This document shows positions 17,664-26,551 of a DNA stretch of 64,000 nucleotides, in pieces. Each line of letters opens with the position of its first letter. Position 1 is the first letter of the stretch. The position numbers were made by a program, and so were the translations under genes. This DNA is from Labilithrix sp. (GTDB lineage Bacteria > Myxococcota > Polyangia > Polyangiales > Polyangiaceae). The stretch is from assembly GCA_028287035.1 (NCBI GenBank), contig JAQBQL010000111.1, positions 1 to 64,000 on the forward strand, read 5' to 3'. The notes below the pieces were generated by a model that was not told the DNA's origin, did not search any database, and saw only the letters and a list, made by a program, of their open reading frames with translations.

Positions 17664-18974
17664 TCAGACGACGTCGGCGAGCGCCTGCGCGAAGGCGGCG
17701 AGCTGCTCGGGCGAGATGGTCAGCGCCGGCGAGAGCGTGAGGACGCTTCCGGCGCTTCCGCCCGTGAGCACGACGAAGCCCCGCGCGAGGAGCGCGCGCG
17801 AGACGGCGAGGGCGTGCGCTCCGCCGTCGAGGTGGACGCCGATCATCAGCCCGCGTCCCGTGATGCGAAGGCGCCGGATGCCCGCGAGCTGCTCGCGCAG
17901 GGAGGCCCCGAGCGACGCGGCGCGCGACGCGAGATCGTCCTTCGCGATCGCGCCGAGCGTCGCGAGGGCGGCCGCGCACGCCGGGGGCGACCCGAAGTGC
18001 GTCCCGGTGTGGATGGCCCCGCCGCCATGGGCGCCCCACGCCTGCATCACGCTCGCGCGGCCGACGCACGCCGAGATCGGCACGCCGCCGCCGAGTCCCT
18101 TGCCGAGACACACCACGTCGGGGACGACCCCGCTCGCGGCGCTCGCCAGGAGAGCGCCGGAGCGGCCCATCCCCGTCCAGATCTCGTCGAGCACGAGCAG
18201 CGCGCCCGCCTCCTCGGTCAGCGATCGGAGGGCCGGCAGGAAGGACGCGGGCGGCTCGATGCATCCGCCGCGGCCGAGGAGCGGCTCGACCAGCACCGCG
18301 CCCACGGCGCCCGTGGCGAGCGCCGCCCGCACCGCGGCGAGGCTCGCGGCAAGGGACTCACCGGCGCCCTCCGCCCCGCGGTCGGGGTACGGAGCGAACG
18401 TCACCGGGATCCCGAGCTGCGCGAGGAAGGGCTCACGGAAGCTCGGGGCCAGGCCGCACGCCGCGAGCGGCCCGTACGACAGCCCGTGATAGGCGCCGGC
18501 GAACGCGACGACGCCGGGCCGCCCCGTCGCGAGGGCGGCGGTCTTCAGCGCGCACGTGACCGCGTCGGCGCCGGACAGGCCCAGCATCACGCGCGCGCCG
18601 GGCTCCGGGAAGAGGGCGGCGATCGCCTCGCAGGCCCGCACCTTCGTCTCGGACGCGTACACGTCGCCGAGCGCCAGCGGCAGCACGTCGGCCTCGTTCT
18701 TCGCGGCCTCCGACGCGGCGTTCGGCGCGTAGCCGAGGACGAGCGCGCCGAAGCCCGCCGTGAGGTCGACGTAGCGATTGCCGTCGACGTCGAACACGTT
18801 GGTGCCGGCGCCGCGCGCGTAGACGATCGGCGCCTGCTCGGACCCCGATGCCGCCGCTCGCGCGCCGCGCCGCGCCTCGAACGCGGGAGACTCGACGAGC
18901 TCGAGCCGGCGCGCCAGCTCGCGCGAGCGCGGCCCCGGCGGCGGGACCACGATCTCGGGCAGGTCGCCGCTCAC
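17664..18974 (-). CDS. Class III PLP-dependent aminotransferase
   Basis: 436 residues. The fold signature is clear: TNVFDVDGNRYVDLTAGFGA, LGLSGADAVTCALKTAALAT, AGAYHGLSYGPLAACGLAPS, ALLVLDEIWTGMGRSGALLA (PLP-binding Asp) and PDVVCLGKGLGGGVPISACV with the catalytic Lys in LGKGLGGG. THFGSPPACAAALATL follows. Class III enzymes transfer amino groups to or from omega-amino acids, polyamines or aldehydes, or act as glutamate-1-semialdehyde or DAPA aminomutase/transferase. The sequence alone does not decide among them. It follows the FHA-GGDEF gene by 15 bases and precedes the lipase by 130 bases. A role in aminating LuxC-derived aldehydes is speculation. Confidence 0.87.
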   Translation of the reverse strand: MSGDLPEIVVPPPGPRSRELARRLELVESPAFEARRGARAAASGSEQAPIVYARGAGTNVFDVDGNRYVDLTAGFGALVLGYAPNAASEAAKNEADVLPLALGDVYASETKVRACEAIAALFPEPGARVMLGLSGADAVTCALKTAALATGRPGVVAFAGAYHGLSYGPLAACGLAPSFREPFLAQLGIPVTFAPYPDRGAEGAGESLAASLAAVRAALATGAVGAVLVEPLLGRGGCIEPPASFLPALRSLTEEAGALLVLDEIWTGMGRSGALLASAASGVVPDVVCLGKGLGGGVPISACVGRASVMQAWGAHGGGAIHTGTHFGSPPACAAALATLGAIAKDDLASRAASLGASLREQLAGIRRLRITGRGLMIGVHLDGGAHALAVSRALLARGFVVLTGGSAGSVLTLSPALTISPEQLAAFAQALADVV

Positions 18975-18989
18975 GTCACGGCTCGCCTG

Positions 18990-19913
<924 letters not shown>

Positions 19914-19930
19914 CGCTCGTTCAATTGCGA

Positions 19931-20989
19931 TTATCGCCTGTTCGAGAGTATCGCCTTCTCGGACGCGCCGTCAGGGTTTTCGCGTGTGGGGCATCTCCCA
20001 ACATTCCGCGCTGTTGTCGGGATAGCTCGCACGCCGGCGAGCGCCTCGAGCACGGCGGGCGGTAGCGTGAGGTCGTCGGCGAGCTTCGCGATCTGCAGCG
20101 CGCGCGCCAATCCGGCGCCATCGAGATGGACCGCGCACTTCGGCGTCGCGAGCCAGACGTCGACCGCCGCCGCGCGGAGGTGCTCGATGGTCGACGCCGC
20201 GAGTGGCCCATGGTCGCCGATGCTCACGGTCCGGACCGGCACGAGCCCGGCGCGCGCGAGGCCCGCCACGAGGCGCTCGGGACGCGCGAGCGCCGTGAAC
20301 AGCCCGAGCCGCCGGTCGCGGAGCGCTGCCGCGAGCTCGTCGATGGGCAGGCGCCGCTCGCCGAGCAAGGCCGCCTGCGGCGCCGCATCGACGGGAACCA
20401 CATGGTCGGCGGCGGCGAGGAGCGCGCCACGCGGCGCACGCAGGTCACCCGCCGGAGGCAACGCCCCGGCGCCCCACGGCGCCTCGCGATCGACCGCGAG
20501 CAGCGAGAGCGAGGCGCGGACCGGCGCCAGCTGGAGGGGCCCATCGAGGACGATCACGTCGGGCGCGCGGCGCGCCGCGAGGTCGACCGCCTCCTGACGC
20601 GAAGCGCCGACGACCACGCGCGCGATCCCGGCGAGCGCGGAGGCGGTCGCGAGCGCCTCGTCGCCCACGAGGGAGAGCAGCACGCGCGGATCGCCGTCGG
20701 GCGGCACCTCGCGCGGTCGGCCGGGGCGCGCGCGGTAGGCATGGCTCACCACGACCACGTCGGCACCACTCGCGGCGAGCGCGCGCGCGGCGGCCGCGGC
20801 CACCCGCGTCTTGCCCGATCCTCCGAGCGTCGCGCCGCCGACCGTGACCACGGCGATGCCGTCCGGCAGGACGAGCGGCCGCGCGATGCCGCGCGCCAGC
20901 ACCGCCCCCAGCGCGCGCTCGAGGGGCCCCGGCCAGAGGCCCGCGAGGGCGCCGTGCTCGAGGAGCGATGCGAGCAGCCGGCGTGCCAT
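19931..20989 (-). CDS. lpxK: Tetraacyldisaccharide 4'-kinase LpxK
   Basis: 352 residues from ATG 20989. LpxK phosphorylates the 4' position of the lipid A disaccharide at the inner membrane. The P-loop is VGGATLGGSGKTRVAAAAAR. The N-terminal hydrophobic region LLEHGALAGLWPGPLERALG is typical. The motif VVSHAYRARPGRP corresponds to the family SRGYxxR element with the Gly changed to Ala. DEALATASAL and VIVLDGPLQ (Walker-type Asp) follow, and TIEHLRAAAVDVWLATPKC lies near the C-terminus. The family DDGxQ motif is altered here to LDGPLQ. Presence of LpxK means this strain makes standard lipid A. The gene after it, 17 bases away, is the FHA-GGDEF cyclase. Confidence 0.88.
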   Translation of the reverse strand: MARRLLASLLEHGALAGLWPGPLERALGAVLARGIARPLVLPDGIAVVTVGGATLGGSGKTRVAAAAARALAASGADVVVVSHAYRARPGRPREVPPDGDPRVLLSLVGDEALATASALAGIARVVVGASRQEAVDLAARRAPDVIVLDGPLQLAPVRASLSLLAVDREAPWGAGALPPAGDLRAPRGALLAAADHVVPVDAAPQAALLGERRLPIDELAAALRDRRLGLFTALARPERLVAGLARAGLVPVRTVSIGDHGPLAASTIEHLRAAAVDVWLATPKCAVHLDGAGLARALQIAKLADDLTLPPAVLEALAGVRAIPTTARNVGRCPTRENPDGASEKAILSNRR

Positions 20990-21055
20990 CGGAGAGCGGA
21001 GCTTAGCGCGCGCGTGGTCTTTGCGATCCGCGGTCGGCGCGGCGTACAAGGAGAC

Positions 21056-22336
21056 GTGCCGAAACACGCGACGTCCATCGACCTCGACCCGTGGGCGCTC
21101 GCCGAACGGCAGCTCGCCTATGACCGCGAGCGCACGAAGCGCTTCCCCGAGCTGTTCGTGCGGAAGCTGACGCGCATGAGCGTCTCGCCGCTCGCGTACC
21201 TGCGCGGGGCCGCTCCGCTCTTCTACGATCTCCTGCTCGCCCGGCCCGAGCTGGCGGAGGGCTGCGGGGGCGAGGGATGGCTCGTCGGCGACATGCACCT
21301 CGAGAACGTCGGCGCCTACCGCACCGACCCGCTGGGCTCGGGCGAGCCCGCGTCGGACAAGGAGGGCACGGCGGGAAAGCGTCACCGCGAGGTGCGCTTC
21401 GATCTGAACGACTTCGACGACGCGGTCATCGGGCCGTGGCGGCTCGACGTGCTGCGGCTGACCACGAGCCTCCTCCTCGGCGGACGCGAGCTCGGCGCGA
21501 GCGGCGTCGTCGCGCTGGATCTCGCCGACCGGCTCCTCGACGCGTGGGCGCGGAGCGCGTTCGAAGGAGCCGCGGCCCCCGACCAACCCGCGCCGGTCGC
21601 CGCGCTCTGCGAGCAGGTGCGCGCCCGCTCGAAGACCGCGCTGCTCGACGCCCGCACCGCGGTCACGGGCAGCAAGCGCCACTTCGTACGCGGCCCGCGC
21701 TACGCCGACCTGCCGCCCGACATCGTGGACGCCGTGCCCGCCGCGTTCGAGGGGTACCTCGAGTCGCTCCCCGAGGAGGACCGGCCCGCCAAGGGGACGA
21801 CCGAGATCCTCGACTGCGCGCTGCGCATCGCGGGCACCGGCAGCCTCGGCGGCCTGCGCGTCGCGGTGCTCGTCAAGGGCAAGGGCGGCACGGACGGCGG
21901 GTGGATCTTCGACATGAAGGAGCAGGGTGTGCCGTCGGCCGCGACGATCCTGACGCCGCCCGCGATGGTCCCGGCAGAGCGGGTCGCGACGGCGTTCAAG
22001 GCCGCGGTCGAGCGGCCGATCCTGATGATCGGCACCACCGTGCTGCGCAGCTCCGGCAACACCTCGAAGACCTCGATGTACGTGCGCAAGCTGTCGCCGC
22101 AGGAGGACAAGCTGAACCTCCGCCGACTGAAGAGCGCCGACCTGCCCGACATCGCGACGTACCTCGGCGCGCTGCTCGGCGCCGGGCATGCGCGCGCCGC
22201 GACCAAGGTGGGCAAGCGCTGGACCCCTCACGACCTCGGCGTCATCCGGGGGCACGCCATCACGCTCGCCGGCATCCACGAGCAGGTCTACCTGGCCCTG
22301 TGCGAGAAGATCCGGCCCCTGCTGCCGCGCACGTGA
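21056..22336 (+). CDS. DUF2252 family protein
   Basis: 426 residues from GTG 21056; an AAGGAG lies just two bases upstream, an unusually tight spacing, so the true start could be one of the nearby in-frame GTG codons at ~21014. Family signs are RMSVSPLAYLRGAAPLFYDL, GWLVGDMHLENVGAYR, VRFDLNDFDDAVIGPWRLD and DIATYLGALLGAGHARA. The GDMHLEN and DFDDA patterns suggest a kinase-like (aminoglycoside-phosphotransferase-related) catalytic core, with Asp and Asn analogous to HxDxxxxN and DFD. Biochemical function of DUF2252 is not established. It is read divergently from lpxK with about 66 bases between starts. Confidence 0.75.
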   Translation: MPKHATSIDLDPWALAERQLAYDRERTKRFPELFVRKLTRMSVSPLAYLRGAAPLFYDLLLARPELAEGCGGEGWLVGDMHLENVGAYRTDPLGSGEPASDKEGTAGKRHREVRFDLNDFDDAVIGPWRLDVLRLTTSLLLGGRELGASGVVALDLADRLLDAWARSAFEGAAAPDQPAPVAALCEQVRARSKTALLDARTAVTGSKRHFVRGPRYADLPPDIVDAVPAAFEGYLESLPEEDRPAKGTTEILDCALRIAGTGSLGGLRVAVLVKGKGGTDGGWIFDMKEQGVPSAATILTPPAMVPAERVATAFKAAVERPILMIGTTVLRSSGNTSKTSMYVRKLSPQEDKLNLRRLKSADLPDIATYLGALLGAGHARAATKVGKRWTPHDLGVIRGHAITLAGIHEQVYLALCEKIRPLLPRT

Positions 22337-22354
22337 TGCGCTAGGGTTGTCACC

Positions 22355-23722
22355 GTGAAATCCCTCCTCGGCGGCGCGGTGGCCTCGGCGCTCGTGCTCG
22401 GCTGGCTCGCGCCGGGGACCGCGCTCGCGAACGGTCGCTTCCCCGAGACGAACGCGCTCTTCTTCGCGCCGAGTGATCCCGACTTCGTGCTGCTCCGCAC
22501 CACGTTCGGGGAGATGATCTCGCACGACCGCGGCAAGACGTTCGGGTGGGTGTGCGAGCAATCGGTGGGGCTCGCGGGGATCGAGGACCCGATGTACGCG
22601 ATCACCCCGGACGACACGATCGTGGGCTCGACGTACCAGGGTCTCGCGGTGTCGCGCGACCGGGGCTGCAGCTTCGCGTTCGTGGGCGGCGGTCTCGAGC
22701 TCGTGTTCGTCGACGTCGCGTCGACGCGGCGCGCGCCCGGCACCGTGGTGGCGTTCGCGAGCTCGTACGCGGGCACCGACGGCGGGACCACCGTCTACAA
22801 GTCACAGCTGTTCGAGACCACCGATCAGGGCAAGACGTTCGCTCCCCTGCCCTACGCGTTCCCGTCCAACGTGCTCGGCGAGACGGTCGACGTCACCGAG
22901 AGCGATCCGGACCGCATCTACGTGTCGGCGATCGAGGCCGACGCGGCGGGCAACTTCGGCCACGCGGCGATCTTCACGTCGCGCGACCACGGCACGACGT
23001 TCGAGGAGCTGCCCTTCCCGCTCGCGGGCGACGAGACCGCGCCGTTCATCGCCGCCGTCGACCCGCGCAATGCCGATCGCCTCTACGTCAGGACCGCCGC
23101 GCCGGCCGGCAAGAAGACGCGCCTCCTCGTGAGCGACGACGCGGGGAAGACGTTCCACACCGTCTACGACGGCGCCGGCGCCCTCCAGGGCTTCGCGGTG
23201 TCGGACGACGGCACGCGCATCTGGGTGGGCGGCCCGGCCGACGGCCTGCGCACCGCGCTCGCCAGCGATCTCGCGGTCACCAAGATCTCGGACGTCGAGA
23301 TCGGGTGCCTCAAGTCCACCAGCGAGGGTCTCTGGGCCTGCTCGACCGAGCGGAGCGGCTTCATCCTCGGCCTGTCGACCGACGGCGGCGGCACCTTCGC
23401 GCCCAGGCTTCACTTCTGTGACATCACGGGTCCGCTCGCCTGCCCCGCGGGCTCGTCGACCTACCAGATGTGCTCGCTCGGCAACGCGACGATGAACGTG
23501 CCGCCGTGGCCCGGTCAGCGCGCGTCGCTCGGCTGCAGCGACGTGCCGGACGGCGGGAGCAGCAGCGGCGCGGTCGACGCCGGCGCGCTGCCCGACGCGC
23601 CCTCCGCCGAGGACGACGGCGGCTGCGCCCTGCGCGCGCCCTCACGCAGCGGCGGAGTCGCCGGCGCGCTCGGGGCGATGGCGATGATCGCGCTCGCGGC
23701 GCTGAGGCGCCGCAAGCGCTGA
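22355..23722 (+). CDS. Secreted Asp-box beta-propeller protein with MYXO-CTERM-like tail
   Basis: 455 residues from GTG 22355. A signal peptide spans residues 1-25 (ending GTALANGRF). At least six Asp-box motifs (SxDxGxTF) are visible: SHDRGKTFGW, SRDRGCSFAF, TTDQGKTFAP, SRDHGTTFEE, SDDAGKTFHT and STDGGGTFAP. They are characteristic of sialidase/BNR or Vps10-type beta-propellers. The Asp-boxes do not by themselves prove sialidase activity; no catalytic Arg triad was identified. After an acidic linker, the C-terminus reads GGCALRAPSRSGG, a hydrophobic stretch and ALRRRKR, the MYXO-CTERM layout used for cell-surface processing. It lies just downstream of the DUF2252 gene. Confidence 0.8.
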   Translation: MKSLLGGAVASALVLGWLAPGTALANGRFPETNALFFAPSDPDFVLLRTTFGEMISHDRGKTFGWVCEQSVGLAGIEDPMYAITPDDTIVGSTYQGLAVSRDRGCSFAFVGGGLELVFVDVASTRRAPGTVVAFASSYAGTDGGTTVYKSQLFETTDQGKTFAPLPYAFPSNVLGETVDVTESDPDRIYVSAIEADAAGNFGHAAIFTSRDHGTTFEELPFPLAGDETAPFIAAVDPRNADRLYVRTAAPAGKKTRLLVSDDAGKTFHTVYDGAGALQGFAVSDDGTRIWVGGPADGLRTALASDLAVTKISDVEIGCLKSTSEGLWACSTERSGFILGLSTDGGGTFAPRLHFCDITGPLACPAGSSTYQMCSLGNATMNVPPWPGQRASLGCSDVPDGGSSSGAVDAGALPDAPSAEDDGGCALRAPSRSGGVAGALGAMAMIALAALRRRKR

Positions 23723-23739
23723 CCCGAGGTCAGACCTCG
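23719..23739. terminator. Two overlapping hairpins spanning convergent stop codons
   Basis: CTGACC (23719-23724) pairs with GGTCAG (23728-23733), and alternatively CGAGGT (23725-23730) pairs with ACCTCG (23734-23739). Both are perfect 6-bp stems with 3-base loops, mutually exclusive. They cover both stop codons (TGA 23720-23722, TCA 23730-23732). No T-run. Confidence 0.4.
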
Positions 23740-25139
23740 AACTCGGCCTTCTCGAGGATCTCGCGGACGCGCCACAGGAACGAGTTGGCGGCGACGCCGT
23801 CGACGATGCGGTGGTCGTAGCTGAGGGCCATGTACATGACCGGGTGAATCGCGATGTGGTCTTCCTTGTCGGGACCCTCGACGACCACCGCGCGCTTCTT
23901 GATCTCGCCCATGCGGAGGATGCCGACGTTCGGCTGGTTGATGATCGCGCCGCCGAACAGGTTCCCCTTGAGCCCGGGGTTCGTGATCGAGAACGTCGCG
24001 CCGGAGAGGTCGTCGACCGTGATCTTGCCCTTGCGGGCGCGGACCGCGACGTCGTCGATCGCGCGCACGATGCCGCGCACGCCGAGCTCGTCGGCGCGGC
24101 GGATGACGGGCACCACGAGGCCATCCGGCGAGTCGACGGCGACGCCGAGGTTCACGTCCTTGAAGATCACGTACGCGTCGTCGAGGACGCGCGCGTTGAT
24201 GGTCGGGTTCTCGCGGATCGCCTTCGCCGCGGCGACGACGAGGAAGGCGAGCATCGTGAGGCTCATGCCCTCCTTCTTGTAGCGATCCTTGTTCGCCTCG
24301 CGCAGCTTCGACGCGCGCTGGAGATCGCACTCGGCGACCGTCACCACGTGGGGCGACGAGAACTTCGAGTAGAGCATGTGGTCGGCGGTGATCCGCCGGC
24401 GCCGCGTGAACGGGATGACCTGGTCGCCCGGCTTGGGCCGGTAGGGCGGCACCTTGAAGGAGCCGAAGCCGACGCCGGGCACCGGCGGGACGAAGCCGCC
24501 GCCCTGGTTCACGAGCGCGGCGAGACCCGAGGCGTCACCGCCCGAGCGCGGCGGCGCGGGCGAGGCAGGCGGCGCGGCAGGCGGCGCAGCGGCCGGCGCG
24601 GCGGGAGCCGGTGTCTTCTGACCCGCGCCCTCGTACCCGGGCCCGCCGGCGCGGTTCACGTCGTCGCGCGTGATCCGACCGTGCTCGCCCGAGCCCTTCA
24701 CGTTCTGGAGGTCGACGCCCTGCACCAGGGCGGCGCGGCGCGACGACGGCGACGCGAGCGGCCCGAGGGCGCCCTGCGAGGACGCGCTGGCCTCGTCGGC
24801 GCCGGGCGCGACGGGATGGTCGCCCTTCGTGGTCGGCGTCGGCTCGGCGGCGGTCGGCTTCGCCTCGGTGGGCGGCGGCGGCGGCACGGTCGGCCCATCG
24901 GCGCCCTCTTCCATCTGCAGGATCGTGGCGCGCACGGGGACGACGTCGCCTTCCTTGACGAGCAGCTTCGTCACGCGACCGGCAGCCGGCGACGGGAGCT
25001 CGCTGTCGGCCTTGTCGGTCGCGAGCTCGGCGACGGGCTGGTCCTTCTGGACCACGTCGCCCTCCTTGACCAGCCACTTGGTGAGGGTTGCTTCGGTGAC
25101 GCTCTCACCGAGCTGCGGGACCGTGACATCGATGGACAT
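23730..25139 (-). CDS. Dihydrolipoamide acyltransferase, E2 of a 2-oxo acid dehydrogenase complex
   Basis: 469 residues from ATG 25139. The lipoyl domain (1-~77) has the lipoylated Lys43 in ELATDKADSELPSP. An Ala/Pro linker is followed by the peripheral subunit-binding domain (SSRRAALVQGVDLQNVKGSG with GRITRDDV). A second Ala/Pro linker precedes the catalytic domain, which ends in SYDHRIVDGVAANSF with His443 and Asp447. The N-terminal VTVPQLGESVTEATLTKWL favours the 2-oxoglutarate (SucB/OdhB) or branched-chain type over pyruvate. No E1 or E3 gene is nearby, so the substrate is uncertain. It lies 77 bases after rsmB on the same strand and converges with the propeller gene. Confidence 0.93.
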   Translation of the reverse strand: MSIDVTVPQLGESVTEATLTKWLVKEGDVVQKDQPVAELATDKADSELPSPAAGRVTKLLVKEGDVVPVRATILQMEEGADGPTVPPPPPTEAKPTAAEPTPTTKGDHPVAPGADEASASSQGALGPLASPSSRRAALVQGVDLQNVKGSGEHGRITRDDVNRAGGPGYEGAGQKTPAPAAPAAAPPAAPPASPAPPRSGGDASGLAALVNQGGGFVPPVPGVGFGSFKVPPYRPKPGDQVIPFTRRRRITADHMLYSKFSSPHVVTVAECDLQRASKLREANKDRYKKEGMSLTMLAFLVVAAAKAIRENPTINARVLDDAYVIFKDVNLGVAVDSPDGLVVPVIRRADELGVRGIVRAIDDVAVRARKGKITVDDLSGATFSITNPGLKGNLFGGAIINQPNVGILRMGEIKKRAVVVEGPDKEDHIAIHPVMYMALSYDHRIVDGVAANSFLWRVREILEKAEFEV

Positions 25140-25216
25140 TGGGCCTCGCACGCTACCGTAGGCCCGCAGGCATGACAACGCGGTCTGGGGCTCGCGCGGC
25201 GGCCCGCGCTCGAGGC

Positions 25217-26551
25217 TCAGGTCTTGATGAACGACGCCACGAAATACCCGTCCGTTCCGTGCGCGAGAGGCAGCAGGCGGAACGACGTCGCGTCGCCGTT
25301 CGCAACGAGCGCCGGGAGCGGGGCATCGAACGGCGCAGGCGCGAGCCCTGACGCCGCAGCGTCCGCGATGACCTCTTCCGCTTCCTCGCGGAGGACCGAG
25401 CACACCGCATAGACGAGCCGCCCGCCCGGACGCACGAGCGCCGCCGCTCGCGCGAGGATGGCGCGCTGGAGAGTGACGAGGCCGTCGACGCTCACCTTCG
25501 TGCGACGGAGGAGGAGCTCGGGCCGGCGCCGCATGGTGCCCGTCCCCGAGCACGGCGCATCGACGAGGACGCGGTCGTAGGGTCCCTCGATCGCGCCCGC
25601 CCCGGCGGACCAGTCCACCGCGAACGTGCGACGCGGATGGAGGCCGATGCGCGACAGCTCCTCCTCGAGCCGCGCGAGCTTCGCCGGGTGGAGGTCCGAG
25701 GCGTCGACCGCGCCGCTCTCGCCGACCGCGCGCGCGAGGAGCCCCGTCTTGTTGCCACGGCCGGCGCACGCGTCGAGCACGGTCTCGCCGGGTCGCGCGC
25801 CGAGCGCGAGCGCGATGACCTGCGAGCCCTCTTCCTGCGAGGTCCAGGCGCCCTCGTCCCAGCCGGGCAGATCGCCGAGCCGACCTGCGCCGCGCACCAC
25901 GATCGATTGCGGCGACACGCGGCCGGGCTCCACGGTCGCGTCGGGCCTCGCCTCGCGGAGGCGCGCGATCCACGCATCCCGCGTTGCCGGATCCTCGACC
26001 CGCAAGCCGAGCGGCGGCGACGCCTCGGACGCGACGAGACCGAGCGCCTCCTCCTTGCCGACGGCGCGCACGAGCGCCTCGGCGAGCGCCGGATCGGCCG
26101 CGTCGAGGGCGGCCTGCGCGAGCTCCACGGGGGTGGGCTTGTCCTCGGCGGCGATCTTGCGGAGCACCGCGTTCACGAAGCCGGCGACGCGCGGGCCGCG
26201 CAGGGCGCGCACCGTGGTGACGGCCTCGTCGACCGCCGCGAAGGCCGGCACGCGCGTGAGCACGAGCACCTGGTAGGCGGCCACGAACAGGTGCGCCCGG
26301 ACGTGCACCTCGATGGATGCCGTCCCCTTCGTCGCGTGGCGTCCGACGCGGCGATCGAGCCACTTGAGGAGGCGCAGCGTGCCGTAGGCGAGCTCGGTCG
26401 CGAGCGCGCGGTCCCGCACGTCGAGCTGCACGTTTCGCTCGAGCTCCGCGTCGAGAGCCGCCGCGGCGTAGGCCTTGTCCTTGAGCACGCGCACCACCAC
26501 GTCGGCGGCGACGCTGCGCGCGGTCGGTGCTCTGCGTCCGGGCTTCGTCAC
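25217..26551 (-). CDS. rsmB: 16S rRNA (cytosine-C5)-methyltransferase RsmB
   Basis: 444 residues. The N-terminal NusB-like RNA-binding domain covers ~10-140 (SVAADVVVRVLKDKAYAAAA, ALATELAYGTLRLLKWLD, GFVNAVLRKIAAE). The SAM-binding methyltransferase domain has VLDACAGRGNKTGLLARAVG, VLVDAPCSGTGTMRRRPEL with one catalytic Cys, and LVYAVCSVLREEAEEV with the second. It methylates a cytosine of 16S rRNA (C967 in E. coli). The GTG start at 26551 overlaps the stop of the IPT/TIG lipoprotein gene by 4 bases (GTGA), implying coupled translation with an unrelated gene. Confidence 0.93.
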   Translation of the reverse strand: MTKPGRRAPTARSVAADVVVRVLKDKAYAAAALDAELERNVQLDVRDRALATELAYGTLRLLKWLDRRVGRHATKGTASIEVHVRAHLFVAAYQVLVLTRVPAFAAVDEAVTTVRALRGPRVAGFVNAVLRKIAAEDKPTPVELAQAALDAADPALAEALVRAVGKEEALGLVASEASPPLGLRVEDPATRDAWIARLREARPDATVEPGRVSPQSIVVRGAGRLGDLPGWDEGAWTSQEEGSQVIALALGARPGETVLDACAGRGNKTGLLARAVGESGAVDASDLHPAKLARLEEELSRIGLHPRRTFAVDWSAGAGAIEGPYDRVLVDAPCSGTGTMRRRPELLLRRTKVSVDGLVTLQRAILARAAALVRPGGRLVYAVCSVLREEAEEVIADAAASGLAPAPFDAPLPALVANGDATSFRLLPLAHGTDGYFVASFIKT

